Shown: positions 1 through 11,300, numbered from the stretch's first letter. The stretch: 63,988 nt of DNA from Flavobacterium sp. (GCA_030053925.1 JASGCX010000010.1:5292-69279), one strand, 5' to 3'. Notes: generated by a model not told the origin, from the letters alone. Numbers and translations: made by a program.

Positions 1-63
1 AGTGTGCAACGCAACAGAAGCTGAGATAACAACAAAAGCCTACAAACAAAAAAATTATACCAA
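1..63. repeat. Direct repeat copy A (~62 bp): agtgtgcaacgcaacagaagctgagataacaacaaaagcctacaaacaaaaaaa
   Basis: Almost identical to 182-243; differs by a small indel near the poly-A/ttatac end. Copy A begins at the window edge, so its left limit is unknown. Confidence 0.9.
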
Positions 64-181
64 ACAAGTGCTGAAAGAATTTGGAAGATAGGAACGCTGA
101 TGACACTGATTTAGGTAGATAAAAGCAGATTTTTTGTAAAAATTTCTCTTAGCTGAAAGTTGAAAATAGATAGAATGTTGC

Positions 182-243
182 AGTGTGCAACGCAACAGAA
201 GCTGAGATAACAACAAAAGCCTACAAACAAAAAAATATACCAA
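182..243. repeat. Direct repeat copy B, directly upstream of crtB
   Basis: Same 62-bp sequence as copy A, 181 bp downstream. Confidence 0.9.
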
Positions 244-248
244 GGGCC

Positions 249-1091
249 ATGACCAACATGCAACTTTTTGATAGCGTATGCCAAGAATGTAGTAGAAACA
301 CCACGGTGCAATACAGTACTAGTTTTTCTTCTGCCATAAAGCTGTTGCATAAACACCTAAGACAACCCATTTTTAATATTTACGGTTTTGTACGTTTTGC
401 CGATGAAATTGTAGATACTTTTCATGCCTACGATAAGGCTAATTTGCTTGCAGAATTTAAGGTTGCTACTTACGAGGCAATTGAAAGAGGTATAAGTTTA
501 AACCCCATTTTACACAGTTTTCAGCTTACAGTAAATGCCTATAACATTGATACAAAACTGATTGATGCTTTTTTGTTTAGTATGGAAATGGATTTAGACA
601 CACGCAAGTACAACAAAGCAGGCTACGAAGAATATATTTATGGTAGTGCAGAAGTGGTAGGCTTAATGTGCTTGTATGTGTTTTGCAATGGTAATAAAAC
701 CGAGTACGAACGCTTAAAACCGGGTGCTAGAAGTTTAGGGGCGGCGTTTCAAAAAGTGAATTTTTTAAGAGATTTGAAAGCCGATTTTGAAGGATTGGAT
801 AGAGTGTATTTTCCTAACTGCGACTTTAGAAATTTTACCAAAGAAGACAAATTATTAATAGAAGCAGATATTCAAAAAGATTTTGACGATGCCTACGCTG
901 CCATATTGCAATTGCCTATACAAGCAAAATTTGGCGTGTACGTAGCCTATAAATATTATCTCTCTTTGTTTAAGAAAATTAAACAACTAAAGCCGCAGCG
1001 AATTATGGAAGATCGCATCCGTATTCCCGATTATCGTAAAGCTTTTATTTTGGCAAAAGCTGGTATTAGAAGCCAATTAAACATTCTTTAA
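249..1091 (+). CDS. crtB: Phytoene/squalene synthase family protein
   Basis: ORF contains YSTSFSSAIKLL, DEIVDTFH and NFLRDLKAD typical of phytoene synthases. The ORF-track start (GTG 183) lies in the repeat; ATG 249 or 258 is more likely. Confidence 0.88.
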   Translation: MTNMQLFDSVCQECSRNTTVQYSTSFSSAIKLLHKHLRQPIFNIYGFVRFADEIVDTFHAYDKANLLAEFKVATYEAIERGISLNPILHSFQLTVNAYNIDTKLIDAFLFSMEMDLDTRKYNKAGYEEYIYGSAEVVGLMCLYVFCNGNKTEYERLKPGARSLGAAFQKVNFLRDLKADFEGLDRVYFPNCDFRNFTKEDKLLIEADIQKDFDDAYAAILQLPIQAKFGVYVAYKYYLSLFKKIKQLKPQRIMEDRIRIPDYRKAFILAKAGIRSQLNIL

Positions 1092-1178
1092 ATTGATTTA
1101 GATTAAAGCTACCTTAAAATTGATGAAAGGCAACACATTGGTTTCTATTAATCAATTTTTCGCATTAATTTTTAAGCC

Positions 1179-1700
1179 ATGGAAACAGTTGTTCTTGTAA
1201 ATGAATTTGATGTAGAGATTGGCTTAATGAAAAAAATGGAAGCCCATGAAAAAGCTTTGCTACACAGGGCTTTTAGTGTGTTTGTATTTAACAAAAAAGG
1301 CGAATTATTACTACAACAAAGGGCACTGCACAAATACCATAGCGGTGGGCTTTGGACAAATACTTGTTGCAGCCATCCTAGACCAAATGAAGATACCAAA
1401 GCTGCTGCACACCGCAGGCTGCATGAAGAAATGGGTTTTGATACCGAACTTACCAAAGCATTTGATTTTACCTACAAAGCAGAATTTAATAATGGCCTTA
1501 CAGAACATGAATTTGACCATGTTTTTATAGGTACTTACGATGGTTTGGTGCAGCCAAATTTTGATGAGGTAGAAAGCTATGCTTATTGTACATTGCCTTT
1601 AATAGAAACGGCTTTAAAAACTAATCCCAATTTTTTTACACAATGGTTTCATATTGCTTTTCCTAAAGTGGTAAGCTGGCTTGCAGAAAACAAAAGCTAA
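1179..1700 (+). CDS. idi: Isopentenyl-diphosphate delta-isomerase (NUDIX)
   Basis: WTNTCCSHPRPNE and AAHRRLHEEMGF motifs; located between carotenoid genes. Confidence 0.9.
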   Translation: METVVLVNEFDVEIGLMKKMEAHEKALLHRAFSVFVFNKKGELLLQQRALHKYHSGGLWTNTCCSHPRPNEDTKAAAHRRLHEEMGFDTELTKAFDFTYKAEFNNGLTEHEFDHVFIGTYDGLVQPNFDEVESYAYCTLPLIETALKTNPNFFTQWFHIAFPKVVSWLAENKS

Positions 1701-1757
1701 ATAACTAGGCATTGCATTAGTATTTTTATTACCAATCGCTAAAAATATATTAGGTAC

Positions 1758-3257
1758 ATGTCTCACAAAAAAGCCATTATTATAGGAGCAGGTGTTGCAG
1801 GTTTAGCAAGTGCTATAAGGCTTGCAGTGCAAGGCTTTGCGGTAGAAGTGTACGAGAAAAATACTTATCCTGGTGGTAAGCTATCGCATTTTGAAACCAA
1901 TGGTTACAAGTTTGATGCTGGACCTAGTTTATTTACACAACCTCAAAATATAGAAGCATTATTTGAGCTAGCCAATGAGCCAATTGCAGATTATTTTACT
2001 TACCAAGCCTTACCTATTTCTTGCAAATATTTTTATAGCGATGGCATTGTTGTAAATGCTTACACCAATACAGCAGCTTTTGCCAACGAACTAGAAAACA
2101 AACTTGGCGAAGATGGAAAAAAGCTCACTAGTTATTTGCAACAGTCAGAAAAAGTGTATAAGAATATTGGTAGTATTTTTTTAAATTATTCGCTGCACAA
2201 GTGTAAAACCTTGTTTACAGCACCTATACGTAAGGCACTAGCTAGCGCAAAGCCTAAATATTTGTTTAAAACATTGCACAGTGTAAACGAGGCTTCGTTT
2301 AGCAAAACGCATACTGTACAGTTGTTTAATAGATACGCTACTTACAATGGTAGCAACCCCTACAAGGCACCAGGTATGTTAAGTTTAATACCGCATCTTG
2401 AACATAATGAAGGAACATTTTACCCAAAAGGTGGTATGATTAGCATTACCAATGCACTATATAAATTGGCACTTAAAAAAAATGTGCTTTTTCATTTTAA
2501 TACGCCTGTAACAAGTATTATTAGGCACGAATACAAAGTAAGAGGTGTGGTTGCTAATAACGATAACCATTACGCAGAAATTGTGGTAAGCAATATAGAT
2601 GCTTATTTTACCTACAACAATTTGCTAAAAGATTATCGCAAGGCGAATAAAATTTTAAAGCAAGAACGTAGTAGCAGTGCACTCATTTTTTACTGGGGTA
2701 TTAATGCTAGTTTTCCTGAATTAGAGTTGCACAATATTTTTTTTGCCAAAGATTATAAGGCCGAGTTTGACAGTTTGTTTACATCAAAAAATCTGTACAG
2801 CGATCCAACTATTTATATCAACATCACTAGTAAATGCGAGCCAAAATTGCAAGCACCTAATGGTAAAGAAAACTGGTTTGTAATGGTAAATGTACCCGCT
2901 AATGTGGGGCAAAACTGGCAAGCATTTACACAGCTTTACAGAGAAATTATAATTGCTAAACTATCTGCTGCACTTGGTAAAAACATTGCTTCGCTTATTG
3001 AGGTACAAGAAGTGCTAAACCCCATTACAATTGAAAGTAAAACGGCCTCGTACATGGGTTCGTTATACGGCACTAGCAGTAATAGTAAATTTGCGGCTTT
3101 TTTGCGCCATCCAAATTTTAGCAATGCTATTAAAGGCTTGTATTTTGTGGGTGGTAGTGTGCATCCTGGCGGTGGCATACCCCTTTGCTTGCAAAGTGCT
3201 AAAATTATGAGTGATATTGTGGCTGATGATATTAAAAAGATAAAAAGGCAGCACTAA
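1758..3257 (+). CDS. Carotenoid (phytoene-type) desaturase, CrtI/CrtD family
   Basis: N-terminal FAD motif IIGAGVAGLASAIRLAVQGFAVEVYEKN and C-terminal YFVGGSVHPGGGIPL. CrtI versus CrtD not resolved. Confidence 0.85.
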   Translation: MSHKKAIIIGAGVAGLASAIRLAVQGFAVEVYEKNTYPGGKLSHFETNGYKFDAGPSLFTQPQNIEALFELANEPIADYFTYQALPISCKYFYSDGIVVNAYTNTAAFANELENKLGEDGKKLTSYLQQSEKVYKNIGSIFLNYSLHKCKTLFTAPIRKALASAKPKYLFKTLHSVNEASFSKTHTVQLFNRYATYNGSNPYKAPGMLSLIPHLEHNEGTFYPKGGMISITNALYKLALKKNVLFHFNTPVTSIIRHEYKVRGVVANNDNHYAEIVVSNIDAYFTYNNLLKDYRKANKILKQERSSSALIFYWGINASFPELELHNIFFAKDYKAEFDSLFTSKNLYSDPTIYINITSKCEPKLQAPNGKENWFVMVNVPANVGQNWQAFTQLYREIIIAKLSAALGKNIASLIEVQEVLNPITIESKTASYMGSLYGTSSNSKFAAFLRHPNFSNAIKGLYFVGGSVHPGGGIPLCLQSAKIMSDIVADDIKKIKRQH

Positions 3258-3311
3258 AGCTTACCGCATTAAGGTTTTACTTGCTTATTTTCGCCCAGTC
3301 AAAATACCCTC

Positions 3312-4001
3312 TTGAAACAATATTTAACCCGATACAGGTTTGCCATTGCTACAGCCATTCTATTTCATGTAAGTGGTTTTATTGGCATTTTATTTACCCC
3401 CTACGCCAATTGGTTTATACAAAACACCCAACTAAATCAATTGCTCATGTTTGCGTTATTAATTTATACCCAACATTATAGAAACAGGCGTTTTTACTTG
3501 TTTATGCTCATTGCGTTTGTGGTAGGCATGTTTACCGAAATAGTTGGTGTAAACACAGGCAAGTTATTTGGCCATTATCAGTATGGTAGTGTAATGGGCC
3601 CCAAATTATGGGGCGTACCATTTTTAATAGGGCTCAATTGGTTTGTGGTGGTGTATTCTGTGGGCATAATAATGCGTAAAATAAATATTTGGATGGAGGC
3701 TAAATATTTGCCCCAAGGCCATCAAATGCGGCCTGGTTTTAAAGCCGCTAGTTTTATTATTGATGGTGCTTTGCTTGCAACTTTCTTCGATTTTATAATG
3801 GAGCCCGTGGCAATTAAGTTAAAATTTTGGCAATGGCACACTGCTTATGTACCATTTTTCAATTACTTCTGTTGGTTTTTCATCAGTGCTTTTTTACTAG
3901 TTCTTTTTAGAAAGTTTAACTTCAATAAAACCAACCATTTCGCTATACATTTGTTTATCATACAGTTGTTGTTTTTTATAGCGCTACAAATTTTTCTATA
4001 A
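3312..4001 (+). CDS. Carotenoid biosynthesis membrane protein (CruF-like, DUF422-type)
   Basis: Multi-TM ORF with TEIVGVNTGKLFGHYQYG and MGPKLWGVPFLIGLNW. TTG start; its end overlaps the downstream crtZ start. Confidence 0.7.
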   Translation: MKQYLTRYRFAIATAILFHVSGFIGILFTPYANWFIQNTQLNQLLMFALLIYTQHYRNRRFYLFMLIAFVVGMFTEIVGVNTGKLFGHYQYGSVMGPKLWGVPFLIGLNWFVVVYSVGIIMRKINIWMEAKYLPQGHQMRPGFKAASFIIDGALLATFFDFIMEPVAIKLKFWQWHTAYVPFFNYFCWFFISAFLLVLFRKFNFNKTNHFAIHLFIIQLLFFIALQIFL

Positions 4002-4477
4002 TGCTAATATATATAGTAATTACACTTACTGTTTTTTGTTTAATGGAAGGTGTTACTTGGCTTACGCACAAGTATGTTATGCATGGTTTTTTGTGGTTTT
4101 TGCATGAGGATCATCACCAAAAAACACATGGGTTTTTCGAGAAAAACGATGCCTTCTTTCTCATTTTTGCAATACCAAGTTGGCTATGTATTATGCTTGG
4201 CAGCATCAATCAAAATTACGTTTCGGTAAGTATAGGTGCAGGTATAGCTATGTATGGCTTTGCCTATTTTTTGTTTCACGAAATCATTATTCATCAGCGT
4301 TTTAAGCTGTTTACCCGTACCAACAGTCGCTATATTAAAGCCATTCGTTGGGCGCATAAAATGCACCATAAGCATATTAATAAAGAAGATGGCGAAAGTT
4401 TTGGTATGCTAATAGTTGCCAAAAAATATTGGGATAAAGTAAAGCGTGATGAAGCGTTGAAGCATCGTATTTTGTAA
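4001..4477 (+). CDS. crtZ: Beta-carotene hydroxylase (sterol desaturase/fatty acid hydroxylase superfamily)
   Basis: Histidine-box motifs THKYVMHG, HEDHH and HKMHHKH; carotenoid cluster context. Confidence 0.85.
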   Translation: MLIYIVITLTVFCLMEGVTWLTHKYVMHGFLWFLHEDHHQKTHGFFEKNDAFFLIFAIPSWLCIMLGSINQNYVSVSIGAGIAMYGFAYFLFHEIIIHQRFKLFTRTNSRYIKAIRWAHKMHHKHINKEDGESFGMLIVAKKYWDKVKRDEALKHRIL

Positions 4478-4709
4478 CACAAACAATTGGAACACCGATA
4501 ACGCCGATTGAATAGATGTAAACTGTTTTTCTTTACTGAGCATTTGTTTGTCAATTTAACTTTGGTTGTGTCACTTGCCGTTTTTTTAGGCATCCCGATA
4601 TTACATTTGAATCGGGGCTTCTACTTTCTTATCACTATTTGGCACCCACAAATACACCATTTTGATTCGCTAAAAATCACAAATCATCAACAAAAAATCA
4701 CAAATATCG

Positions 4710-5849
4710 CACTACGATTACATCATTGCAGGTGCTGGTTGTGCTGGTTTAAGTTTATTAATGCGCTTATTACAAACGCCTTTGCTTTGCAACAAACAAA
4801 TTTTAGTAATAGACCAAACACCTAAAAACAAAAACGATAGAACTTGGTGTTTTTGGGAAACTGAAGCAGGTTTGTTTGAGCCTATTGTACACCATCGCTG
4901 GCACGATATACAATTTCTCTCGCAGCAATTTTCTAACACAATTTCTATTGCTCCATATACTTATAAAATGATACATGGGTTAGAGTTTTACAACTATGTT
5001 ATCCATTTTGCGCAGCAATTTTCTAACGTAACCTTTAAGTACGATACCGTAAAAAGTATTGTAAATAAAGATAAAAGGGTAGAAATAAAGTTAGAAAATG
5101 ACGCTTTTACGGCTGATTATGTATTTAACAGTATCATTTTTAAGCAACCTAAAGTGCCAAAGGGTAAATATTATTTGTTGCAGCATTTTAAAGGTTGGGT
5201 AATTAATACCAAAACGCCGGCTTTTAATACCAACTTGGCCACGTTTATGGATTTTACAGTAAGCCAGCAACATGGCACAACTTTTATGTATGTGATGCCT
5301 ACAAGTGCCACGCAAGCTTTGGTTGAATACACGTTGTTTACCGAAGAATTATTGGCGCAAACAGATTACGAAAATGCACTTAAACACTATATTCAAAACA
5401 AGTTAGACATTAGCGATTACACCATAGAACACGAAGAATTTGGCATCATACCAATGACCAATATTAATTTTCCAAAGTACGAAGGTCGCATTATTAATAT
5501 AGGTATAGCTGGCGGGCAAGCAAAGGGTAGTAGTGGTTATGCGTTTCAGTTTATACAAAAGCGAACCGCCCAAATTGTAGCTTCTTTGGTAAAAAATCAG
5601 CATCCATTTACCAAAACAACCTTTTTAGAAAAAAAGTTTAAATTGTATGATAGTGTACTGCTAAATGTATTGCATCATAAAAAATTAAATGGCGATACCA
5701 TTTTTGCTGATATATTAAAAAAAAATAACGCTAAAATTATTTTTCGCTTTTTAGATAACAATAGCAACTTATGCGAAGATTTGCAAATAATGAATAGCGT
5801 ACCTACAAGTTTTTTTCTTAAAGCTGCGTTACAAGAACTATTTTTATAA
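4710..5849 (+). CDS. Lycopene cyclase family FAD protein (5' start unresolved)
   Basis: ORF track starts at ATG 4761, but in-frame upstream codons encode HYDYIIAGAGCAGLSLL, the dinucleotide-binding motif. Later NDRTWCFWE and GGQAKGSSGYAFQ are lycopene-cyclase-like. Confidence 0.75.
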   Translation, partial: HYDYIIAGAGCAGLSLLMRLLQTPLLCNKQILVIDQTPKNKNDRTWCFWETEAGLFEPIVHHRWHDIQFLSQQFSNTISIAPYTYKMIHGLEFYNYVIHFAQQFSNVTFKYDTVKSIVNKDKRVEIKLENDAFTADYVFNSIIFKQPKVPKGKYYLLQHFKGWVINTKTPAFNTNLATFMDFTVSQQHGTTFMYVMPTSATQALVEYTLFTEELLAQTDYENALKHYIQNKLDISDYTIEHEEFGIIPMTNINFPKYEGRIINIGIAGGQAKGSSGYAFQFIQKRTAQIVASLVKNQHPFTKTTFLEKKFKLYDSVLLNVLHHKKLNGDTIFADILKKNNAKIIFRFLDNNSNLCEDLQIMNSVPTSFFLKAALQELFL

Positions 5850-5887
5850 CATAGCTACTTCAATCACAGAAAATCAAATCCATCTCA

Positions 5888-6745
5888 TTACTTTGCGGTT
5901 AAAACCACTTCTTCTACCACTCTAGAAAAATGTTGATGCTCTAGTTGCTGAATTTTAGCTGCCACCGTAGCAGGTGTATCGGCTTTGCTTACAGCGCAAC
6001 TAGCCTGAAAAATGTGTTTACCCTCATCAAAGTTTTCATTTACATAATGTATGGTAATGCCGCTTTCTGTTTCGCCATTGGCTACAACTGCTTCGTGTAC
6101 AAAATGGCCATACATGCCTTTTCCACCATATTTAGGTAATAACGCAGGGTGAATATTGATAATTTTATTTGGATAGGCTTTAATGAGTGCAGCAGGAACT
6201 TTCCATAAAAAGCCCGCAAGAACAATAAAGTTGATGTTTTTTGTATTTAAAACATTTATATACGCATCGCCTCTAAAAAATTGATCTTTTTCTATCAAAA
6301 GTGTTTCAATGTTATTGGCTTTGGCAATGTTTAAAACACCTGCTTGGGGCTTATTGCATACAATTAAAGCCACTTGTATATGTTGGTTATTTTGTAAATG
6401 TTCAATAATTTTTGCAGCATTGCTACCAGCACCAGAGGCAAAAATGGCTATATACTTGTTTCCTTTTCCTTTTCCTGTCATTGTATTTGCCATTCTTTGT
6501 AAATAATTTTTAAAAAAAGCAAATTGCCCCAAAGGAATACTAATAAGTAGTACGCAAAAAGGCCAAAGAATAGATATTGTAATTATGTATATAATGAAAT
6601 ATAGTGCATTTTTCTCTAACAATCTAAAAGCCAGTAATTTTTTACCAGCAAAGCCGCACAAACTACCGCCACAGGCAAACGTGCAAATAATTAGCGTGAA
6701 TTGCAGCCAGCTAACTTTCCATTTTTCTTTCCATTTTTTAAACAT
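5888..6745 (-). CDS. purN: Fusion of a small N-terminal membrane domain (DUF6787-like) with phosphoribosylglycinamide formyltransferase
   Basis: N-terminus MFKKWKEKWKVSWLQFTLIICTFACGGSLCG...PLGQFAFFKNYL (2 TM), then IAIFASGAGSNAAKIIEHL...NIHPALLPKYGGKGMYG typical of PurN. Confidence 0.85.
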   Translation of the reverse strand: MFKKWKEKWKVSWLQFTLIICTFACGGSLCGFAGKKLLAFRLLEKNALYFIIYIITISILWPFCVLLISIPLGQFAFFKNYLQRMANTMTGKGKGNKYIAIFASGAGSNAAKIIEHLQNNQHIQVALIVCNKPQAGVLNIAKANNIETLLIEKDQFFRGDAYINVLNTKNINFIVLAGFLWKVPAALIKAYPNKIINIHPALLPKYGGKGMYGHFVHEAVVANGETESGITIHYVNENFDEGKHIFQASCAVSKADTPATVAAKIQQLEHQHFSRVVEEVVLTAK

Positions 6746-6986
6746 AAGTCAAATGTGCAACTATTTTTTGAGTAAATTTTAGTGGGTTTTTAACAGTACT
6801 GGGTTTAACAGTTTTGGTTACAATTTTATGACAATTCAAATAGTAAACTTTCTACAATTGGCTGAAAGCCTTGCTACCAAAGGATAAAAAAAAATTTAGT
6901 GAGATGTGCATTTCTCATGTTACTGTCATATTTTTGCCACCGCAAAAGGATATTTCTCCTCACCTAAGAACAATTAGAACGTGAAT

Positions 6987-8225
6987 ATGATACGTCTTAG
7001 AAGTATAGCCAAAACATTTTTTCTTACGCTGACTGTTTTAATGGCTTTTTCGTTTTTAAATACCGCATCTGCTCAAGATGGTAAAGCCTTGTTTATGTCA
7101 AATTGTGCATCATGTCACAAAGTTGATAAGGATATGACTGGTCCAGCTTTAGCTGGTGTAGAAGATAGATGGCCTGATAAAGCCAAATTATATGCTTGGA
7201 TTAAAAATAACCAAGCCTTCTTGAAAACGGGAGATAAATATGCAAACGATTTGTATAACAAGTACGACAAATCTCCAATGAACTTGTTTACAACCTTAAC
7301 CGATAAAGAAATTGGTGCTATATTAGGTTATATTAAAGATTACAAAGATCCGGTAATTATTTCTGACCCTAAAAATCCTGAATCAAGCGATAACTCTCTA
7401 TTATTCGGTATTCTTACTTTGGTATTAGCTGTTGTAGCATTAATATTATTGCAAGTAAATAGTAATCTTAAAAAACTATCAGACGACAAAGAAGGTATTG
7501 CTGCTGCCGAACCAGTTGCTTTTTGGAAAAACAAAGCGTATATAGCAGTAGTAATTGTTATCTTATTTATTGTAGGTGGTTATTATACTACAATGGGGGC
7601 AATTAATCTTGGTAGAAGTAAAAATTACCAACCAGAACAACCAATTTACTATTCTCACAAAGTACACGCTGGTGTTAATCAAATTAACTGTCAGTATTGT
7701 CACATTGGTGTTTACCAAGGCAAGCAAGCTACCATACCTTCAGTAAATGTGTGTATGAACTGTCACCTTGCTATTAATGAGTACAAAGGAGAGAAGATTA
7801 TAAATGAAGACGGTGTTGAAATAAACGGTACTGCCGAAATTAAAAAATTATATAAATATGCTGGTTTTGAAGAAGGTAAGGCTTGGGATGCTACAAAAGC
7901 AAAACCAATAGAGTGGGTGAGAATTCACAATTTACCAGACCACGTGTACTTTAACCACGCTCAACACGTAAATGCTGGTAAAGTTGCTTGTCAAACTTGC
8001 CATGGCGAAATTCAAAAAATGGGCGAGGTGAAACAACAAAACGACCTAAGCATGGGTTGGTGTATTAACTGTCACCGTGAAACTAAAGTTCAATTTAAAG
8101 ACAATGGTTTCTACAGCATTTACGAAAAATACCATGCTGATTTAAAAAGCGGTAAACTTGATAGCACAAAAGGTATTACCGTTGAAAAAATTGGTGGTAC
8201 TGAGTGCCAAAAATGCCACTACTAA
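6987..8225 (+). CDS. actA: Multiheme cytochrome c, alternative complex III subunit ActA-like
   Basis: Six CxxCH motifs (CASCHK, CQYCHI, CMNCHL, CQTCHG, CINCHR, CQKCHY); first gene of the ACIII cluster. Confidence 0.85.
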   Translation: MIRLRSIAKTFFLTLTVLMAFSFLNTASAQDGKALFMSNCASCHKVDKDMTGPALAGVEDRWPDKAKLYAWIKNNQAFLKTGDKYANDLYNKYDKSPMNLFTTLTDKEIGAILGYIKDYKDPVIISDPKNPESSDNSLLFGILTLVLAVVALILLQVNSNLKKLSDDKEGIAAAEPVAFWKNKAYIAVVIVILFIVGGYYTTMGAINLGRSKNYQPEQPIYYSHKVHAGVNQINCQYCHIGVYQGKQATIPSVNVCMNCHLAINEYKGEKIINEDGVEINGTAEIKKLYKYAGFEEGKAWDATKAKPIEWVRIHNLPDHVYFNHAQHVNAGKVACQTCHGEIQKMGEVKQQNDLSMGWCINCHRETKVQFKDNGFYSIYEKYHADLKSGKLDSTKGITVEKIGGTECQKCHY

Positions 8226-8350
8226 TAAAAGCCAATTAGTAATTAACCCAAAAGTTAACTGCTAGTTTCAATAACAATAATACCTGATTAATGTAACAGG
8301 TTGTAAGGGTTTTACATTAGCATATTAGCTAATTATCACATTATAAGATT

Positions 8351-11300
8351 ATGAGTAAAAAACATTGGCAAAGTTTTGGGGAATTGAATAATTCTGATGC
8401 TTACAAGCAATCGGTAAAAGATGAGTTTCGTGAAGATTTACCTATGGAAGCCGCCGATAATGGTTTTCTTGAAGGTAAAACGCCACGTAGAGATTTCTTA
8501 AAATATTTGGGTTTTAGTACTGCTGCTGCGGCTATTGCTGCAAGTTGTGAAATGCCAGTAAAAAAGGCAATTCCTTTTGCTAACAAACCAGAAGATATTG
8601 TACCCGGTATTGCCAATTATTATGCTACCACTTATGTACAAGATGGCGATGCTGTAAGCGTTGTTGCTAAAGTACGTGATGGTCGTCCTATAAAAATAGA
8701 AGGTAACGATTTAAGCCCTTTAACAAATGGTGGTACTTCTGCAAGAGTTCAAGCATCTGTATTAGACTTATACGATACAGCACGTTTACGTTTCCCTTCA
8801 ATTGATGGTACAGAAGTTAAATTAGAAGCTATTGATAAGGCTGTAGCTGCTGATTTAGCTAGTGTGGGCAATGTGGTTGTGTTAACTTCTACTGTGGTTT
8901 CTCCTTCTTCAAAAGATGTGGTTGCGCAATTTTTAGCAAAACATCCTGGTAGCAAGCATGTAACTTTTGATGCTGTTTCTTACAGTGGTATTTTACAAGC
9001 TAATGAAGCTACTTACGGTAAAAAAACAATTCCTTCATATAGATTTGATAAAGCAAAAACAATTGTAAGCATAGGTGCTGATTTCTTAGGTACTTGGTTA
9101 AGCCCAATTGAATTTGCAAAGCAATATGCTGTAGGCAAAAGATTAGATGAGAAGCAACTAGAAATGAGCAAGCATTTTCATTTTGAAACTGTTGCAAGTT
9201 TAACTGGTAGCAATGCCGATGAAAGAATTTTACATCGTCCATCTGAAACTGGTGCTGTGGTAGCTGCGTTGTTAGCTGCTGTTAATGGTGAAGCGGTTAG
9301 TGGTGTTGATGATAAATTAAAGAAAGGTGTAGAGAAAGTGGCTAAAGCTTTGGTAGCTACTAAAGGTGCATCGTTGGTTGTTGCGGGCAGTAACGATGTA
9401 AATGTTCAAATTTTAGTAAATGCCATAAATGAGGCTTTACAAGCAAATGGTACAACAATAGATTGGAGTGCTACATACAATACACGTGAAGGTATTGATG
9501 CAGATATGGTGACATTAGTAGCCGATATGAAAGCTGGCACTGTAGGTGCTTTAATTATATATGGTGCAAACCCTGCTTACGCTTGGTTTAATAGCAAAGA
9601 GTTTGTTGAGGCTTTGAAAAAAGTAAAAGTGACCGTTTCATTCAACACTAAAGCTGATGAAACAACGCAACTTTGTAAATATGTAATTCCCGATCATAAC
9701 TACCTTGAAAGTTGGGGCGATGCAGAAATTAAAACTGGTTATTACTCATTTTTACAGCCTACTATTTACCCATTGTTTAAAACACGCCAATGGCAAGATA
9801 GCTTGCTAAAATGGAGCGGCGCAACTACCGATTATTTGGCTTTCTTAAAATCTTTTTGGAGTGCTAAAGTAGGTGGCGAAACAGGTTGGGATAAAGTTTT
9901 GCAAGACGGTGTTATTAACCCTGCGCCTGCCGTAATTACCACTGCTAGCTTTAATGCTGCCGCTGTTGCAGGTGCAAGTGCAGCTATTTCAAGCTACAAA
10001 AAAAGCGATAAAATTGAATTGGTTTTATATCAAAAAGTAGCAATTGGCGAAGGTCAAGGTGCTGCAAACCCTTGGTTACAAGAATTACCAGATCCAGTAT
10101 CTAAAGCTACTTGGGATAACTACTTGATTATTTCACCAGCAATGGCGATTAAGTTATTAAATATTGACTTGATTAATCCAAAAAATGCTGGACAAGCTGA
10201 TTCATATGAGGTACAACCACCTAAGCATGTAGTTGAAATTACTGCTGCAAATGGTGTTAAAGTATCATTGCCAACATTAATTATTCCTGGTACACACCCT
10301 AGCACTGTAGGTATTGCAGTTGGTTACGGCCGTACAGAGAAATTAGGTAAAGGTGTACTAGCCGATGAAGGTGGAAAAGGCATGGGCGCAAATGCCTTTC
10401 CTTTTGCTAGCTTAGTAAATGGTACAGTTGCTTATTCTGTTGCTGATGTAACTTTAAAAGATACAGGTGATTTATACAAAGTAGCTATTACACAAACACA
10501 CAATGTTTACAATACGCCACAAGGTAATCGTACAGAGGTGATGAAAGAATTGACTTTGGCCGAGTTTAAACACAATCCAAACGAGATTTTAGAAGAGCGT
10601 GACAAAGAACTAAAACCTTACGGCGGTATAGCCAACTTTGAGAAAGAAGGTACAATTTACCCAACATTCGATAAACCAGGTATTAAATGGGGTATGAGTG
10701 TTGATTTAAACACTTGTAACGGTTGTGGTGCTTGCGTTGTAGCTTGTAATGCAGAAAATAATATTCCTGTTGTAGGTAAAATACAAGTAGCTAAAGCACA
10801 TGAAATGCATTGGTTACGTATTGATAGATATTACACAGGTGATCCCGAAAATCCAAAAGTGGTATTTCAACCGTTGATGTGCCAACACTGCGACAATGCC
10901 CCTTGCGAGAACGTTTGCCCGGTAGCAGCAACTAACCACAGCAGTGAAGGTTTAAACCAAATGACTTATAACCGTTGTATTGGTACAAGGTATTGCGCAA
11001 ATAACTGTCCTTATAAAGTTCGCCGTTTTAACTGGTTAGATTACACAGGAGCTGATAGTTTTGGTGATAACCAACAGCCTTTGATAGATGAAGGTAGCTT
11101 GAATGAAGTGGTGTTAGATATGAACGACGACTTAACAAGAATGGTATTAAACCCCGATGTTACAGTACGTGCAAGAGGTGTAATTGAAAAATGTTCTTTC
11201 TGTGTACAACGCTTACAGGCTTCTAAATTAACTGCTAAAAAAGATAGCCGCCCATTAGAAGATAAAGACTTGAAAGTTGCTTGTCAGCAGGCTTGCCCTA

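Noticed and set aside
8401-9242. Antisense ORFs within actB and many similar short ORFs in the track
   Set aside because: They lie opposite strongly supported conserved genes and show no recognizable domains.
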